Part shown: positions 1-5,748 of the stretch, in pieces
How the letters are laid out: each line of letters starts with the position of its first letter
How positions within the stretch are numbered: position 1 is the first letter of the stretch
Source: Acidimicrobiales bacterium
Lineage (GTDB): Bacteria > Actinomycetota > Acidimicrobiia > Acidimicrobiales > Palsa-688
Reading direction: 5' to 3'
Assembly: GCA_030039575.1 (NCBI GenBank)
Contig: JASHVH010000319.1
Coordinates: forward strand, 1-6,106
DNA length: 6,106 nucleotides
Program-made: the position numbers and the translations under genes
The notes under the pieces: model-generated
Told to the model about the DNA's origin: nothing
What the model saw: only the letters and a program-made list of their open reading frames with translations
Database searches by the model: none

Positions 1-1902
1 TCGACCGGGCCGACCGGGGCCACCGGCGACACCGGGGCACAGGGCACGCAGGGTTCGCAAGGGACCCAAGGCACGCAAGGGTCCCAGGGCTCGACCGGCT
101 CGACCGGCTCGACCGGACCGACTGGGGCCACCGGCGACACCGGGGCCCAGGGCACGCAGGGCACGCAGGGTTCGCAAGGGACCCAAGGCTTCCAGGGCTC
201 GACCGGGGCAACTGGGACGCAGGGTTCGCAAGGGACCCAAGGCACGCAGGGCTCGACCGGGGCAACTGGGACGCAGGGTTCGCAAGGGACCCAAGGCACG
301 CAGGGCTTCCAGGGCTTGACCGGGGCAACCGGCTCGACCGGGGCAACTGGGATGCAGGGATCTCAAGGAACCCAAGGCAGCCAGGGAACTCAGGGCATCC
401 AGGGTTCACAGGGAGTGCAGGGGTCAACCGGCGATCAGGGTGCCACCGGTCCGCAGGGTTTCCAGGGCCCGACCGGGGCGACGGGCCCGACCGGGGCAAC
501 GGGCCCGACGGGGGCGACGGGCCCGACGGGGGGAACCGGCGCCAATGGGACGCAGGGCACACAGGGTTCGCAGGGGACCCAAGGCACCCAAGGCTTTCAG
601 GGCTCGACCGGGGCGACCGGGGCAACCGGGGCAACTGGGACGCAGGGATCTCTGGGCACCCAGGGCACTCAAGGGACCCAAGGGTTCCAGGGGACCCAAG
701 GCAACCAGGGCACTCAAGGGACCCAAGGGTTCCAGGGGACCCAAGGCAATCAGGGCACGCAGGGCACTCAAGGGACCCAAGGGTTCCAGGGCTCGACCGG
801 GGCGACGGGCTCGACCGGGGCAACTGGCACGCAGGGATCTCAGGGAACCCAAGGCAACCAGGGAACTCAGGGCATCCAGGGATCACAGGGCGTGCAGGGG
901 TCAACCGGCGGTCAGGGTGCCACCGGTCCACAGGGTTTCCAGGGCCCGACGGGGGCGACGGGCCCGACGGGGGCGACGGGCCCGACCGGGGGAACCGGCG
1001 CCAATGGGACGCAGGGCACACAGGGTTCGCAGGGGACCCAAGGCACTCAAGGCTTCCAGGGCTCCACCGGGGCGACCGGCCCGACCGGGGCGACCGGGGC
1101 GACCGGGAACCAGGGCTCCCAAGGCAACCAAGGGAACCAGGGAACCCAAGGTTTCCAAGGATCACAGGGTGTGCAGGGGTCGAACGGCAACCTGGGTGCC
1201 ACCGGTCCGCAGGGCTTCCAGGGGCCGACGGGGGCAACAGGCCCGACGGGGGCAACGGGGCCGACGGGGGCAACGGGCGCGACTGGGGCAACGGGCGCGA
1301 CTGGGGCAACTGGGACGCAGGGCTCCCAAGGCTCCCAAGGCTCCCAAGGCTCCCAGGGCAACCAGGGCATCCAGGGTTCTCAAGGCTCGCAGGGTTCCAA
1401 AGGGTCTACAGGTGCCACGGGGTCTACAGGTGCCACAGGGCCGACAGGAGCTACGGGTACGGCCGGTTCGAATGGCACCCAAGGGCCGACCGGTTCCACG
1501 GGCCCAACGGGTGCTGCCGGGTCGAACGGCGCCACCGGTGCTACGGGGGCTCAGGGTTCGCAAGGCTTCCAGGGCACCCCAGGAGCGACCGGCTCACAAG
1601 GGTCTCAAGGAACCCAAGGCGCGCAGGGCCCGGCGACCGCCGACGTCGTAACGAGTACCGCGACAGAGAGCTCGGGCTCGAGCGGCGCGACCCTGGTGGG
1701 AACCGCTTCGTGCGCAACGGGCTCGATCGCTCTTGGGGGCGGTGCCAACGTCACCGGCGCGACTACGGCTGAGAACGTCTTTCTCACCCGGTCAATCCCG
1801 ACGGGGTCATCACCACCCAACGGCTGGCAAGCACAAGCCGAGCAAGGTGCGACTGGCTCTCAGGGATGGCAGTTGGTGGTTGATGTCGTTTGCGGCCCTT
1901 GA
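1..1902 (+). CDS. Collagen-like Gly-X-Y repeat surface protein, 5'-truncated
   Basis: The frame is open from base 1 to the TGA at 1900-1902, giving 633 visible residues. The true start, signal peptide and any anchor lie upstream. The TTG at 316 and later ATGs are internal codons, not starts. Glycine occupies every third position from residue 3 to 543 (about 181 triplets), and I found no interruption. Common triplets are GTQ, GSQ, GAT, GPT, GST, GFQ and GNQ. The only charged residues I found in this stretch are D10, D46, D145 and K467. Such repeats are expected to form a trimeric collagen triple helix. Bacteria lack Pro hydroxylation, so Thr and Gln in Y positions probably stabilise it, and Thr may be glycosylated as in Bacillus BclA. 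Residues 544-633 form a non-collagenous C-terminal domain with two cysteines (C571, C631), a GGGA turn and two GW motifs. Its likely place is the cell surface or extracellular matrix. The collagen-like fold is certain; the biological role is not known. Confidence 0.93.
   Translation, partial: STGPTGATGDTGAQGTQGSQGTQGTQGSQGSTGSTGSTGPTGATGDTGAQGTQGTQGSQGTQGFQGSTGATGTQGSQGTQGTQGSTGATGTQGSQGTQGTQGFQGLTGATGSTGATGMQGSQGTQGSQGTQGIQGSQGVQGSTGDQGATGPQGFQGPTGATGPTGATGPTGATGPTGGTGANGTQGTQGSQGTQGTQGFQGSTGATGATGATGTQGSLGTQGTQGTQGFQGTQGNQGTQGTQGFQGTQGNQGTQGTQGTQGFQGSTGATGSTGATGTQGSQGTQGNQGTQGIQGSQGVQGSTGGQGATGPQGFQGPTGATGPTGATGPTGGTGANGTQGTQGSQGTQGTQGFQGSTGATGPTGATGATGNQGSQGNQGNQGTQGFQGSQGVQGSNGNLGATGPQGFQGPTGATGPTGATGPTGATGATGATGATGATGTQGSQGSQGSQGSQGNQGIQGSQGSQGSKGSTGATGSTGATGPTGATGTAGSNGTQGPTGSTGPTGAAGSNGATGATGAQGSQGFQGTPGATGSQGSQGTQGAQGPATADVVTSTATESSGSSGATLVGTASCATGSIALGGGANVTGATTAENVFLTRSIPTGSSPPNGWQAQAEQGATGSQGWQLVVDVVCGP
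196..303 (+). repeat. Perfect 54-bp tandem duplication in the collagen-like gene
   Basis: Two adjacent copies (196-249 and 250-303) match at every base. Each encodes six Gly-X-Y triplets, [19 protein letters not shown] third, diverged copy starts at 304. A related block, beginning with the GGGGCCACCGGCGACACC motif, recurs at 16 and 124, an offset of 108 bp (twice 54). This suggests a basic 18-residue duplication unit in the 5' part. Perfect identity implies a recent duplication or conversion. Confidence 0.9.
385..1266 (+). repeat. Higher-order repeat blocks in the collagen-like gene
   Basis: A long block opens with the peptide theme GTQG[IF]QGSQGVQGS and continues with [19 protein letters not shown]. 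It begins at 385, again at 862 and again at 1141, so the spacings are 477 and 279 bp. Copies 1 and 2 also share the later segment [16 protein letters not shown]. Copy 1 is longer because it contains the 45-bp array. Copy 3 diverges into GAT and GSQ runs. The copies carry scattered substitutions, many of them synonymous, so these duplications are older than the 54-bp pair. Confidence 0.82.
664..789 (+). repeat. 45-bp tandem repeat array in the collagen-like gene
   Basis: Copies lie at 664-708 and 709-753 and differ only by AAC versus AAT in one Asn codon. A 9-bp insertion (754-762) precedes a partial third copy at 763-789. Each full unit encodes [15 protein letters not shown]. The frame stays intact because every unit is a multiple of 9 bp. 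Confidence 0.88.
1267..1356 (+). repeat. Short-period 18-bp and 9-bp tandem repeats
   Basis: Bases 1267-1311 hold two and a half copies of an 18-bp unit encoding GAT GAT (GGGGCAACGGGCGCGACT). Bases 1321-1356 hold four 9-bp copies of GGCTCCCAA encoding GSQ, the last ending in CAG. These low-complexity runs are likely sites of slippage and length variation. Confidence 0.85.
1627..1899 (+). other. C-terminal two-cysteine globular domain of the collagen-like protein
   Basis: This is the part of the preceding CDS after the last Gly-X-Y triplets (residues 543-633). It begins with a Thr/Ser-rich linker. A compact segment follows with C571, the glycine turn IALGGGANV, the motif NGWQAQAEQ, and an ending [10 protein letters not shown] in which C631 is third from the C-terminus. 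The alternating hydrophobic pattern predicts beta strands, and the two cysteines could form one disulfide closing the domain. Similar 'C..G....GGG...W.A......VC' tails occur on actinobacterial secreted proteins (recalled family resemblance, not searched). By analogy with bacterial collagens, such an end domain could nucleate trimer formation or bind a ligand. Confidence 0.6.
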
Positions 1903-2189
1903 CCCTCCAGCCGTCAACTGGTACGGGCGTACTCGGCTCGGTGAGCGACCCCTCGCCTACTGGCGAAACGTGCGGACGCACTCTTCCGATCACCAGGGCC
2001 ACCTTCGACGGCCTTGGGCAAGGACAGGACCGCGCCCAGAAGCAGGTATGCCATCTATGAGAGATCCCGAGCCGCAGACCGTGCGACGACCCCGCGCGCT
2101 CGAACAGGCCGGACGACGTATGGGCCAGGTCATACGTTCCGACCGCGCCACGAGTGGCTTAGAGGGACGCCGGGCTGACGGGCCGACCT

Positions 2190-2215
2190 TCACCGGTCTG
2201 CCGTGCGCCCGGTGA
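2190..2215 (+). terminator. Possible stem-loop terminator or structured element
   Basis: TCACCGG (2190-2196) pairs perfectly with CCGGTGA (2209-2215) around a 12-base loop and is followed by CTTTC. It lies about 290 bases downstream of the collagen-like stop. It lacks a real T-tract, so intrinsic termination is only a possibility. A second small hairpin, CACGC-GAA-GCGTG, follows at 2240-2252. Confidence 0.25.
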
Positions 2216-2309
2216 CTTTCGGCCGCCATTTATCAACGACACGCGAAGCGTGGCTTTCGTGTACGCGCCGGCCAGGGGCTTTATCGAGAGGGGCAAGGGG
2301 TTAGCAAGT

Positions 2310-2323
2310 GGAATATACATTCC
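2310..2323. promoter_or_regulatory. 14-bp palindrome upstream of the lipoprotein gene
   Basis: GGAAT-ATAC-ATTCC is an inverted repeat with perfect 5-bp arms, in an AT-richer patch about 80 bp before the lipoprotein start. The size and position suit a dimeric regulator's operator. No regulator gene is nearby to support this. Confidence 0.25.
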
Positions 2324-2374
2324 TTACCTCGGCGCAGCACGCCACCGTGTACGCTATCTACAGCCAGTGACCTA

Positions 2375-2394
2375 TAGACTTTCGCGGCAAAGGG
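2375..2394 (+). promoter_or_regulatory. Candidate -10 element and ribosome binding site of the lipoprotein gene
   Basis: TAGACT (2375-2380) fits the actinobacterial -10 pattern TAnnnT. No good -35 element sits 16-18 bases upstream. AAAGGG (2389-2394) lies 10 bases before the ATG at 2405 and is a plausible Shine-Dalgarno site that supports this start. The promoter part is weak; the RBS part is reasonable. Confidence 0.3.
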
Positions 2395-2404
2395 CGTCTA
2401 GCCA

Positions 2405-3040
2405 ATGATTACCAGCTCTGCTCAGGACCGAAGTTCGGGAGTGCGCCGAGTTCTCGTAGCGGGATTGACAATTGCGATCGCGGCGATAGCCACAAGTTGC
2501 GGGTCTGCTAGAAACAACGCTACCGCGTCATCGACTACTGGAGGCGGAGCCGGCATCACGACAAGCAAATTGAGCAGTGATACGACGGCCGTTCAAACGC
2601 TACTCAAAGAGGGCCTTTCTCAAGCGCAGGCGAAAATGCTGGGCCAGGCAGCGACTACGTTCAAAGACGTGCTCCTCCTGGACCCCGCAAACGTTTACGC
2701 CCTATACAACCTTGGCGTCATCGAGCAAATGAAGAACGATACGACGGGCGCGCTCTCTTACTACAACCGCGCCTTGGACGCCGATAACACGTACACGCCG
2801 GCGATGTACAACAAGGCCGTCATCCTGGAGGCAACGGACCTCGACGCCGCGCTGGCCCTGTACAAGGAAATAGTTGCCATCAACCCCAACGCTTCGACGG
2901 CGTACCTGCGGATGGCATTTGTGTACGCCAAGCAAGGACAGGGCACAAAAGCCGACCAGGCTCGCGCTAAAGCAATAGCCCTGGACGCAAACTTGTCTAG
3001 GTACCCGCTGCCAGCGAAGTGCAGTCAACCGAATTGCTGA
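2405..3040 (+). CDS. TPR-repeat lipoprotein
   Basis: The product has 211 residues. The N-terminus has two arginines (R14, R15), a hydrophobic helix (about 16-30) and a lipobox-like AIATSC, so C32 would be lipidated after cleavage by signal peptidase II and the protein anchored on the outer face of the cytoplasmic membrane. A low-complexity Ser/Thr/Gly linker (about 33-58) follows. Four tetratricopeptide repeats come next, at roughly 63-96, 97-130, 131-163 and 164-197, with the characteristic A..Y..A L...P pattern (for example YNLGVIEQ, YYNRALDAD, LYKEIVAINP). TPRs are protein-binding scaffolds, so it probably assembles or recruits partners at the membrane. The C-terminus ends KCSQPNC, with cysteines C206 and C211 that could form a disulfide. 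The start is supported by AAAGGG ten bases upstream. Its last 22 bases overlap the next gene, which suggests an operon and translational coupling. The binding partner is unknown. Confidence 0.88.
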   Translation: MITSSAQDRSSGVRRVLVAGLTIAIAAIATSCGSARNNATASSTTGGGAGITTSKLSSDTTAVQTLLKEGLSQAQAKMLGQAATTFKDVLLLDPANVYALYNLGVIEQMKNDTTGALSYYNRALDADNTYTPAMYNKAVILEATDLDAALALYKEIVAINPNASTAYLRMAFVYAKQGQGTKADQARAKAIALDANLSRYPLPAKCSQPNC

Positions 3041-4287
3041 GCGTATATACCCCGAGCCACCGTCCCCAGTTCTTGACGGAGTGCTACGAGAGCCTCCGCG
3101 AGCAGCTTTTCGAAGACTGGGAGTGGGTGGTCCTTCTCAACAAGGAAGCGAGGTGGGCGCCGCCGGGCCAGGATCCCCGGGTCCGCGTCATCGTCGATGA
3201 CAGCATTGACGGGGTCGGGTCGGCGAAGCAACGCGCCTGCGCAGAGGCCAAGGGAGACGTACTGGTGGAGTTGGACCATGACGACATGCTGGCTTGGCAC
3301 GCACTCGAGGCTGTTCATGACGTGTTCTCGCACCGGCCGGACCTCGGGCTGGTCTATAGCCACTGCGCGCAGATCCTCGAAGATGGTAGCCGTGATAACT
3401 CGAAGTTCAATACCGAGGTCGGGTGGGAGTACAGAGAAGCTATCGTCGACGGGCGCAGTGTTCAGCACGCAGTGTCAATGCAGCCGACGCCTCACAACGT
3501 GTCCTATATATGGTTCGCGCCCAATCATCTGCGAGCCTTTTCGCGCCAGGCTTATGACAAAGCCGGAGGGTACAACCCCAATAGGCATGTTCTCGACGAC
3601 CAGGATCTCATGTGCCGCCTTTACCAGGTTGGCGATTTTTACCTGATCGACGAATGTCTGTACCTGCAGCGGATGCACCCGGCGAACACGCAAAGAGACC
3701 AGCAGACCAACGCGTTCATCCAGACTGAAACAGTCGAGCTTTACAATGCCTACATCGAAAGCAACGCGCTCGCCTGGGCCAGGCGTCGGGGCCTCCTCGC
3801 CCTGGACCTCGGGGCGGCACACGCTCACCCCTATGGGTACCTTGGTGTGGACCGGTTGCCCGCAGAGGGCGTAGATATCGTCGCCGAGATGCCGGCCCCC
3901 CTGCCCCTAGCGGACAGTTCGGTGGGTGTCATCCGCGCTGTCGACTTCCTCGAACATGTTGCCGACAAGGTTGGGCTCTTCAACGAACTTTATCGTCTGC
4001 TGGCTCCCGGAGGGTTGCTCCTCAGCCAGACGCCAAGCACAGACGGCCGCGGAGCCTTTCAGGACCCCACCCACGTTTCGTTCTATAACGAGAACTCTTT
4101 TTGGTATTACACCGACGCCAACTACCGCAACTTCGTTCCAGAAATAAAGGCCAGGTTCCAGGTTTCCCGGTTGGCTACCAGTTATCCGACCGAGTGGCAT
4201 GCGGCCCATAACATCTCTTACGTCACGGCCAACCTGATCGCCCTAAAGGAGCCGATGGACCGCAACGGCGGTTTGCTTTCAGTGTAA
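3019..4287 (+). CDS. Bifunctional family 2 glycosyltransferase / SAM-dependent methyltransferase
   Basis: The product has 422 residues in two domains, with no signal peptide or membrane segment, so it is probably cytosolic. Residues 7-245 resemble a GT-A family 2 glycosyltransferase. The N-terminus LLSVYTPSHRP is the usual first strand and nucleotide-binding region, D86-H87-D88 in VELDHDD is the DXD-type metal/sugar-nucleotide motif, and DDQDL (193-197) matches the acceptor-side catalytic base motif. Residues 258-410 resemble a class I methyltransferase of the type found in glycan clusters: motif I LDLGAA (262-267), GYLGVD with acidic D278, FLEHV (310-314), RLLAPGG (326-332), and the family-typical DPTHVSFYNENSF (349-361). 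It probably adds a sugar and methylates a glycan. Donor and acceptor cannot be read from sequence. The GTG at 3019 overlaps the lipoprotein gene by 22 bp. An in-frame TTG at 3034 is an alternative, and neither has a strong Shine-Dalgarno site. Both domain calls are firm; coupling of the two activities is inferred. Confidence 0.88.
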   Translation: MQSTELLSVYTPSHRPQFLTECYESLREQLFEDWEWVVLLNKEARWAPPGQDPRVRVIVDDSIDGVGSAKQRACAEAKGDVLVELDHDDMLAWHALEAVHDVFSHRPDLGLVYSHCAQILEDGSRDNSKFNTEVGWEYREAIVDGRSVQHAVSMQPTPHNVSYIWFAPNHLRAFSRQAYDKAGGYNPNRHVLDDQDLMCRLYQVGDFYLIDECLYLQRMHPANTQRDQQTNAFIQTETVELYNAYIESNALAWARRRGLLALDLGAAHAHPYGYLGVDRLPAEGVDIVAEMPAPLPLADSSVGVIRAVDFLEHVADKVGLFNELYRLLAPGGLLLSQTPSTDGRGAFQDPTHVSFYNENSFWYYTDANYRNFVPEIKARFQVSRLATSYPTEWHAAHNISYVTANLIALKEPMDRNGGLLSV

Positions 4288-4290
4288 CCA

Positions 4291-4326
4291 CTGCGTCGTA
4301 GTTACGCAGCTGTCAGGTACCGACAG
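4291..4326 (+). terminator. Two adjacent small stem-loops after the GT-methyltransferase gene
   Basis: CTGCGT (4291-4296) pairs with ACGCAG (4304-4309). Directly after it, CTGTC (4310-4314) pairs with GACAG (4322-4326). Both stems are perfect, with 7-base loops, and start 4 bases after the TAA. The following sequence (CCTTGGTTTCGTC) is only mildly T-rich. A terminator or 3'-end stabiliser is plausible from position, but the stems are short. Confidence 0.35.
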
Positions 4327-4431
4327 ACCTTGGTTTCGTCGCGGGCCGTCAACGAAAATTCACTTTATGGCCAACTTAGTTGCACCTGAAGGAAACTCGG
4401 CCGCAATAAGCGGGCGCGATGCTGGCGCGCG

Positions 4432-5748
4432 ATGGCAAGGGCTCGACGGCTCCGGTCTCCCCGGAACGCATTCCGCCTGACCGTCGCCGCGCTGGCTTTG
4501 GCCCTGGGCCTCAGCATGGCCGGATCTGAGGCGACGGCCTCCACCAGCACCCTGACCGAGTCGCCCTCGACCGTCGGCAACGGTGCCAATTTCACCTTTA
4601 CGTACTCCACCCCGGCGGCGACAGTCAGTTCGACGAACTGGGTTGGCATCTACCAACCGGGCCAGGTCCCCGGCCAGGTTGGCTCGACAACGTACGAGTA
4701 CGCCCCCGGTCCGTCGGGGACCGTGACGTTTTCCACCAGCAGCCTCAACGGCGTCGGGCAGTACCAGGCGTACTACCTGTACAACAATGGCTACCAGCAA
4801 TTGGCGGGGCCGGTCGATTTCACTGTCGTGGGCGAGCCCCCGGCGGCGGCTCCGCAAATTGTGCGAGTTCTGTCGCCTTCCGGCGCAGCCGCCCTGGACG
4901 ACCCATTTGCGGTCGCGGTTGACCCTCATGGCGACGTCTGGGTCGCCGATACGGGCAACAACCGGGTCGAGGAACTGGCGCCGGACGGGTCGCCTATATC
5001 GGTACTGGGGGCGGGCTTCCTGGACCAGCCGCAGGGGGTGGCGCTGGATACTGAGGGCGATGTCTGGGTCTCGGACACCGGCAACAACCGGCTGGTCGAG
5101 TACTCACCGGACGGCAAGGTCCTAACAGTCGTGGGCGGGCCCGGTTCGGGCAATGGCCAGTTCGACAATCCCACCGCCGTGACCGTCTCGGCCCAAGGCG
5201 ATATATACGTCGCCGACCAGGACAACAACCGGGTGGAGGAGTTCTCTCCAACGGGCGCCTATTTGTCCTCCATCTCGGTGGCGACGCCCGACGGCGTCGC
5301 TACGGACAACTCGGGCAACGTCTGGGTGTCCAGCCCGAGCTATGCGAACGGGAACGCTGTGTACGAGTTCTCACTTACCGGGACGGCGATAACGATGTTC
5401 GGTTCGACCCAGGCCAGCTTCGGGGCACTGTCAAATACGGCGGGAATAGCCGTCACGCCTGCCGGCCTCGTCCTCGTCGTGCAGCAGGACTACGGCTGGG
5501 TGACCGTCTTCAACCCGGACGGCAGCTTCAATACCGAGTTCGGCCTGCAGGCGGATGCCAACCCGGCGCCCTTTAGTCAAAACCTGGAAGCCCCTCAAGG
5601 GATCGCCATCAGCCAGTCCGGCGACATTTACGTCGCCGACAGTGGCAACAACCGGGTCGTCGAGTACGCTCCGCCGTCCTCGTGGGACCAGCCAGGACAA
5701 AACGTCCCGGGACAAAACGAGCCTGGACAAAATGGGGGAACCCAATGA
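4432..5748 (+). CDS. Secreted NHL-repeat beta-propeller protein with N-terminal beta-sandwich domain
   Basis: The product has 438 residues. A Sec signal peptide has Arg-rich residues 1-15, a hydrophobic core 16-30 and a likely cleavage near ATA-ST (34-38). Residues 38-132 look like a small Ig/FN3-like beta-sandwich. NWVGIYQPGQVPG, TYEYAPGPSGTVTF and GQYQAYYLYNNGYQQLAGPVDF recall domains in secreted phosphoesterases and purple acid phosphatase-like proteins. Residues about 156-414 hold six NHL-type repeats, best seen in DVWVADTGNNRVEE, DVWVSDTGNNRLVEY, DIYVADQDNNRVEEF and DIYVADSGNNRVVEY. Blades 4 and 5 are degenerate. Six blades would close one propeller, usually a binding platform, though some family members are enzymes. 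The C-terminus is three PGQN repeats (421-434). ATG 4432 is the only usual start codon after the in-frame TGA at 4387, yet it has no nearby Shine-Dalgarno site. The stop overlaps the next start as ATGA, which implies coupled translation. Partner and ligand are unknown. Confidence 0.87.
   Translation: MARARRLRSPRNAFRLTVAALALALGLSMAGSEATASTSTLTESPSTVGNGANFTFTYSTPAATVSSTNWVGIYQPGQVPGQVGSTTYEYAPGPSGTVTFSTSSLNGVGQYQAYYLYNNGYQQLAGPVDFTVVGEPPAAAPQIVRVLSPSGAAALDDPFAVAVDPHGDVWVADTGNNRVEELAPDGSPISVLGAGFLDQPQGVALDTEGDVWVSDTGNNRLVEYSPDGKVLTVVGGPGSGNGQFDNPTAVTVSAQGDIYVADQDNNRVEEFSPTGAYLSSISVATPDGVATDNSGNVWVSSPSYANGNAVYEFSLTGTAITMFGSTQASFGALSNTAGIAVTPAGLVLVVQQDYGWVTVFNPDGSFNTEFGLQADANPAPFSQNLEAPQGIAISQSGDIYVADSGNNRVVEYAPPSSWDQPGQNVPGQNEPGQNGGTQ
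5692..5736 (+). repeat. 15-bp tandem repeat (three copies) at the end of the NHL gene
   Basis: Copies at 5692-5706, 5707-5721 and 5722-5736 share the core GGACAAAA, and each encodes PGQN plus one variable residue (V, E, G). The array gives the NHL protein a flexible hydrophilic C-terminal tail. Its last copy overlaps the ribosome binding site of the following gene. Confidence 0.88.
5734..5739 (+). promoter_or_regulatory. Ribosome binding site of the phosphoesterase gene
   Basis: GGGGGA ends 5 bases before the ATG at 5745 and is a good purine-rich Shine-Dalgarno match. It lies inside the end of the NHL coding sequence and inside the third 15-bp repeat. It fixes the start at the ATGA overlap. 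Confidence 0.6.

Larger units (their letters stand above)
1903..2404. other. Intergenic region without a credible gene
   Basis: About 500 bases separate the collagen-like stop codon from the next start. The open frames crossing it on both strands encode Arg/Pro-rich low-information peptides with no recognisable motif, and one starts inside the collagen gene, so I call none of them. What can be seen: a GTAC-GGGC-GTAC hairpin just after the stop (1921-1932), a 7-bp stem at 2190-2215, a CACGC-GAA-GCGTG hairpin at 2240-2252, a 14-bp palindrome at 2310-2323, and a possible -10 element near 2375. The 3' end of this region presumably carries the promoter of the lipoprotein gene. No tRNA or mobile-element signature was seen. 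Confidence 0.6.

Noticed and set aside
316..318. TTG as the start of the collagen-like gene
   Set aside because: The same frame is open with the same Gly-X-Y pattern back to base 1, so this is an internal Leu codon.
424..1563. Several antisense open frames opposite the collagen gene
   Set aside because: They are low-complexity complements of the Gly-X-Y repeats, with no independent start signal or recognisable fold.
1..1620. CRISPR-like array because of many short direct repeats
   Set aside because: The repeats are contiguous, coding, multiples of 9 bp and without unique spacers. They are collagen codon repeats.
440..1651. Long open frame in the second forward frame, rich in Arg and Pro
   Set aside because: It is a shifted reading of the GGN-rich collagen repeats, which lack stop codons in several frames. 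It has no RBS or domain, and its composition is an artefact.
1733..2215. 160-codon forward open frame covering the collagen end and the intergenic region
   Set aside because: It starts inside the collagen C-terminal domain in another frame, is Arg/Pro-rich and shows no motif. Random open frames of this size are common at high GC.
1990..2229. 79-codon reverse-strand open frame in the intergenic region
   Set aside because: It has low-information composition and no recognisable domain or convincing RBS. It could not be separated from chance.
2465..2470. Perfect TTGACA -35-like hexamer
   Set aside because: It lies inside the lipoprotein signal-peptide coding region, and no sensible downstream gene start or -10 fits.
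3025..3468. 147-codon reverse-strand open frame under the glycosyltransferase
   Set aside because: It is fully antisense to a clear family 2 glycosyltransferase domain and has no motif of its own.
4380..4410. TTGCAC with AATAAG as a promoter for the NHL gene
   Set aside because: Each hexamer matches the consensus poorly and the spacing is long (19). The resulting leader would carry no RBS, so it is not distinguishable from chance.
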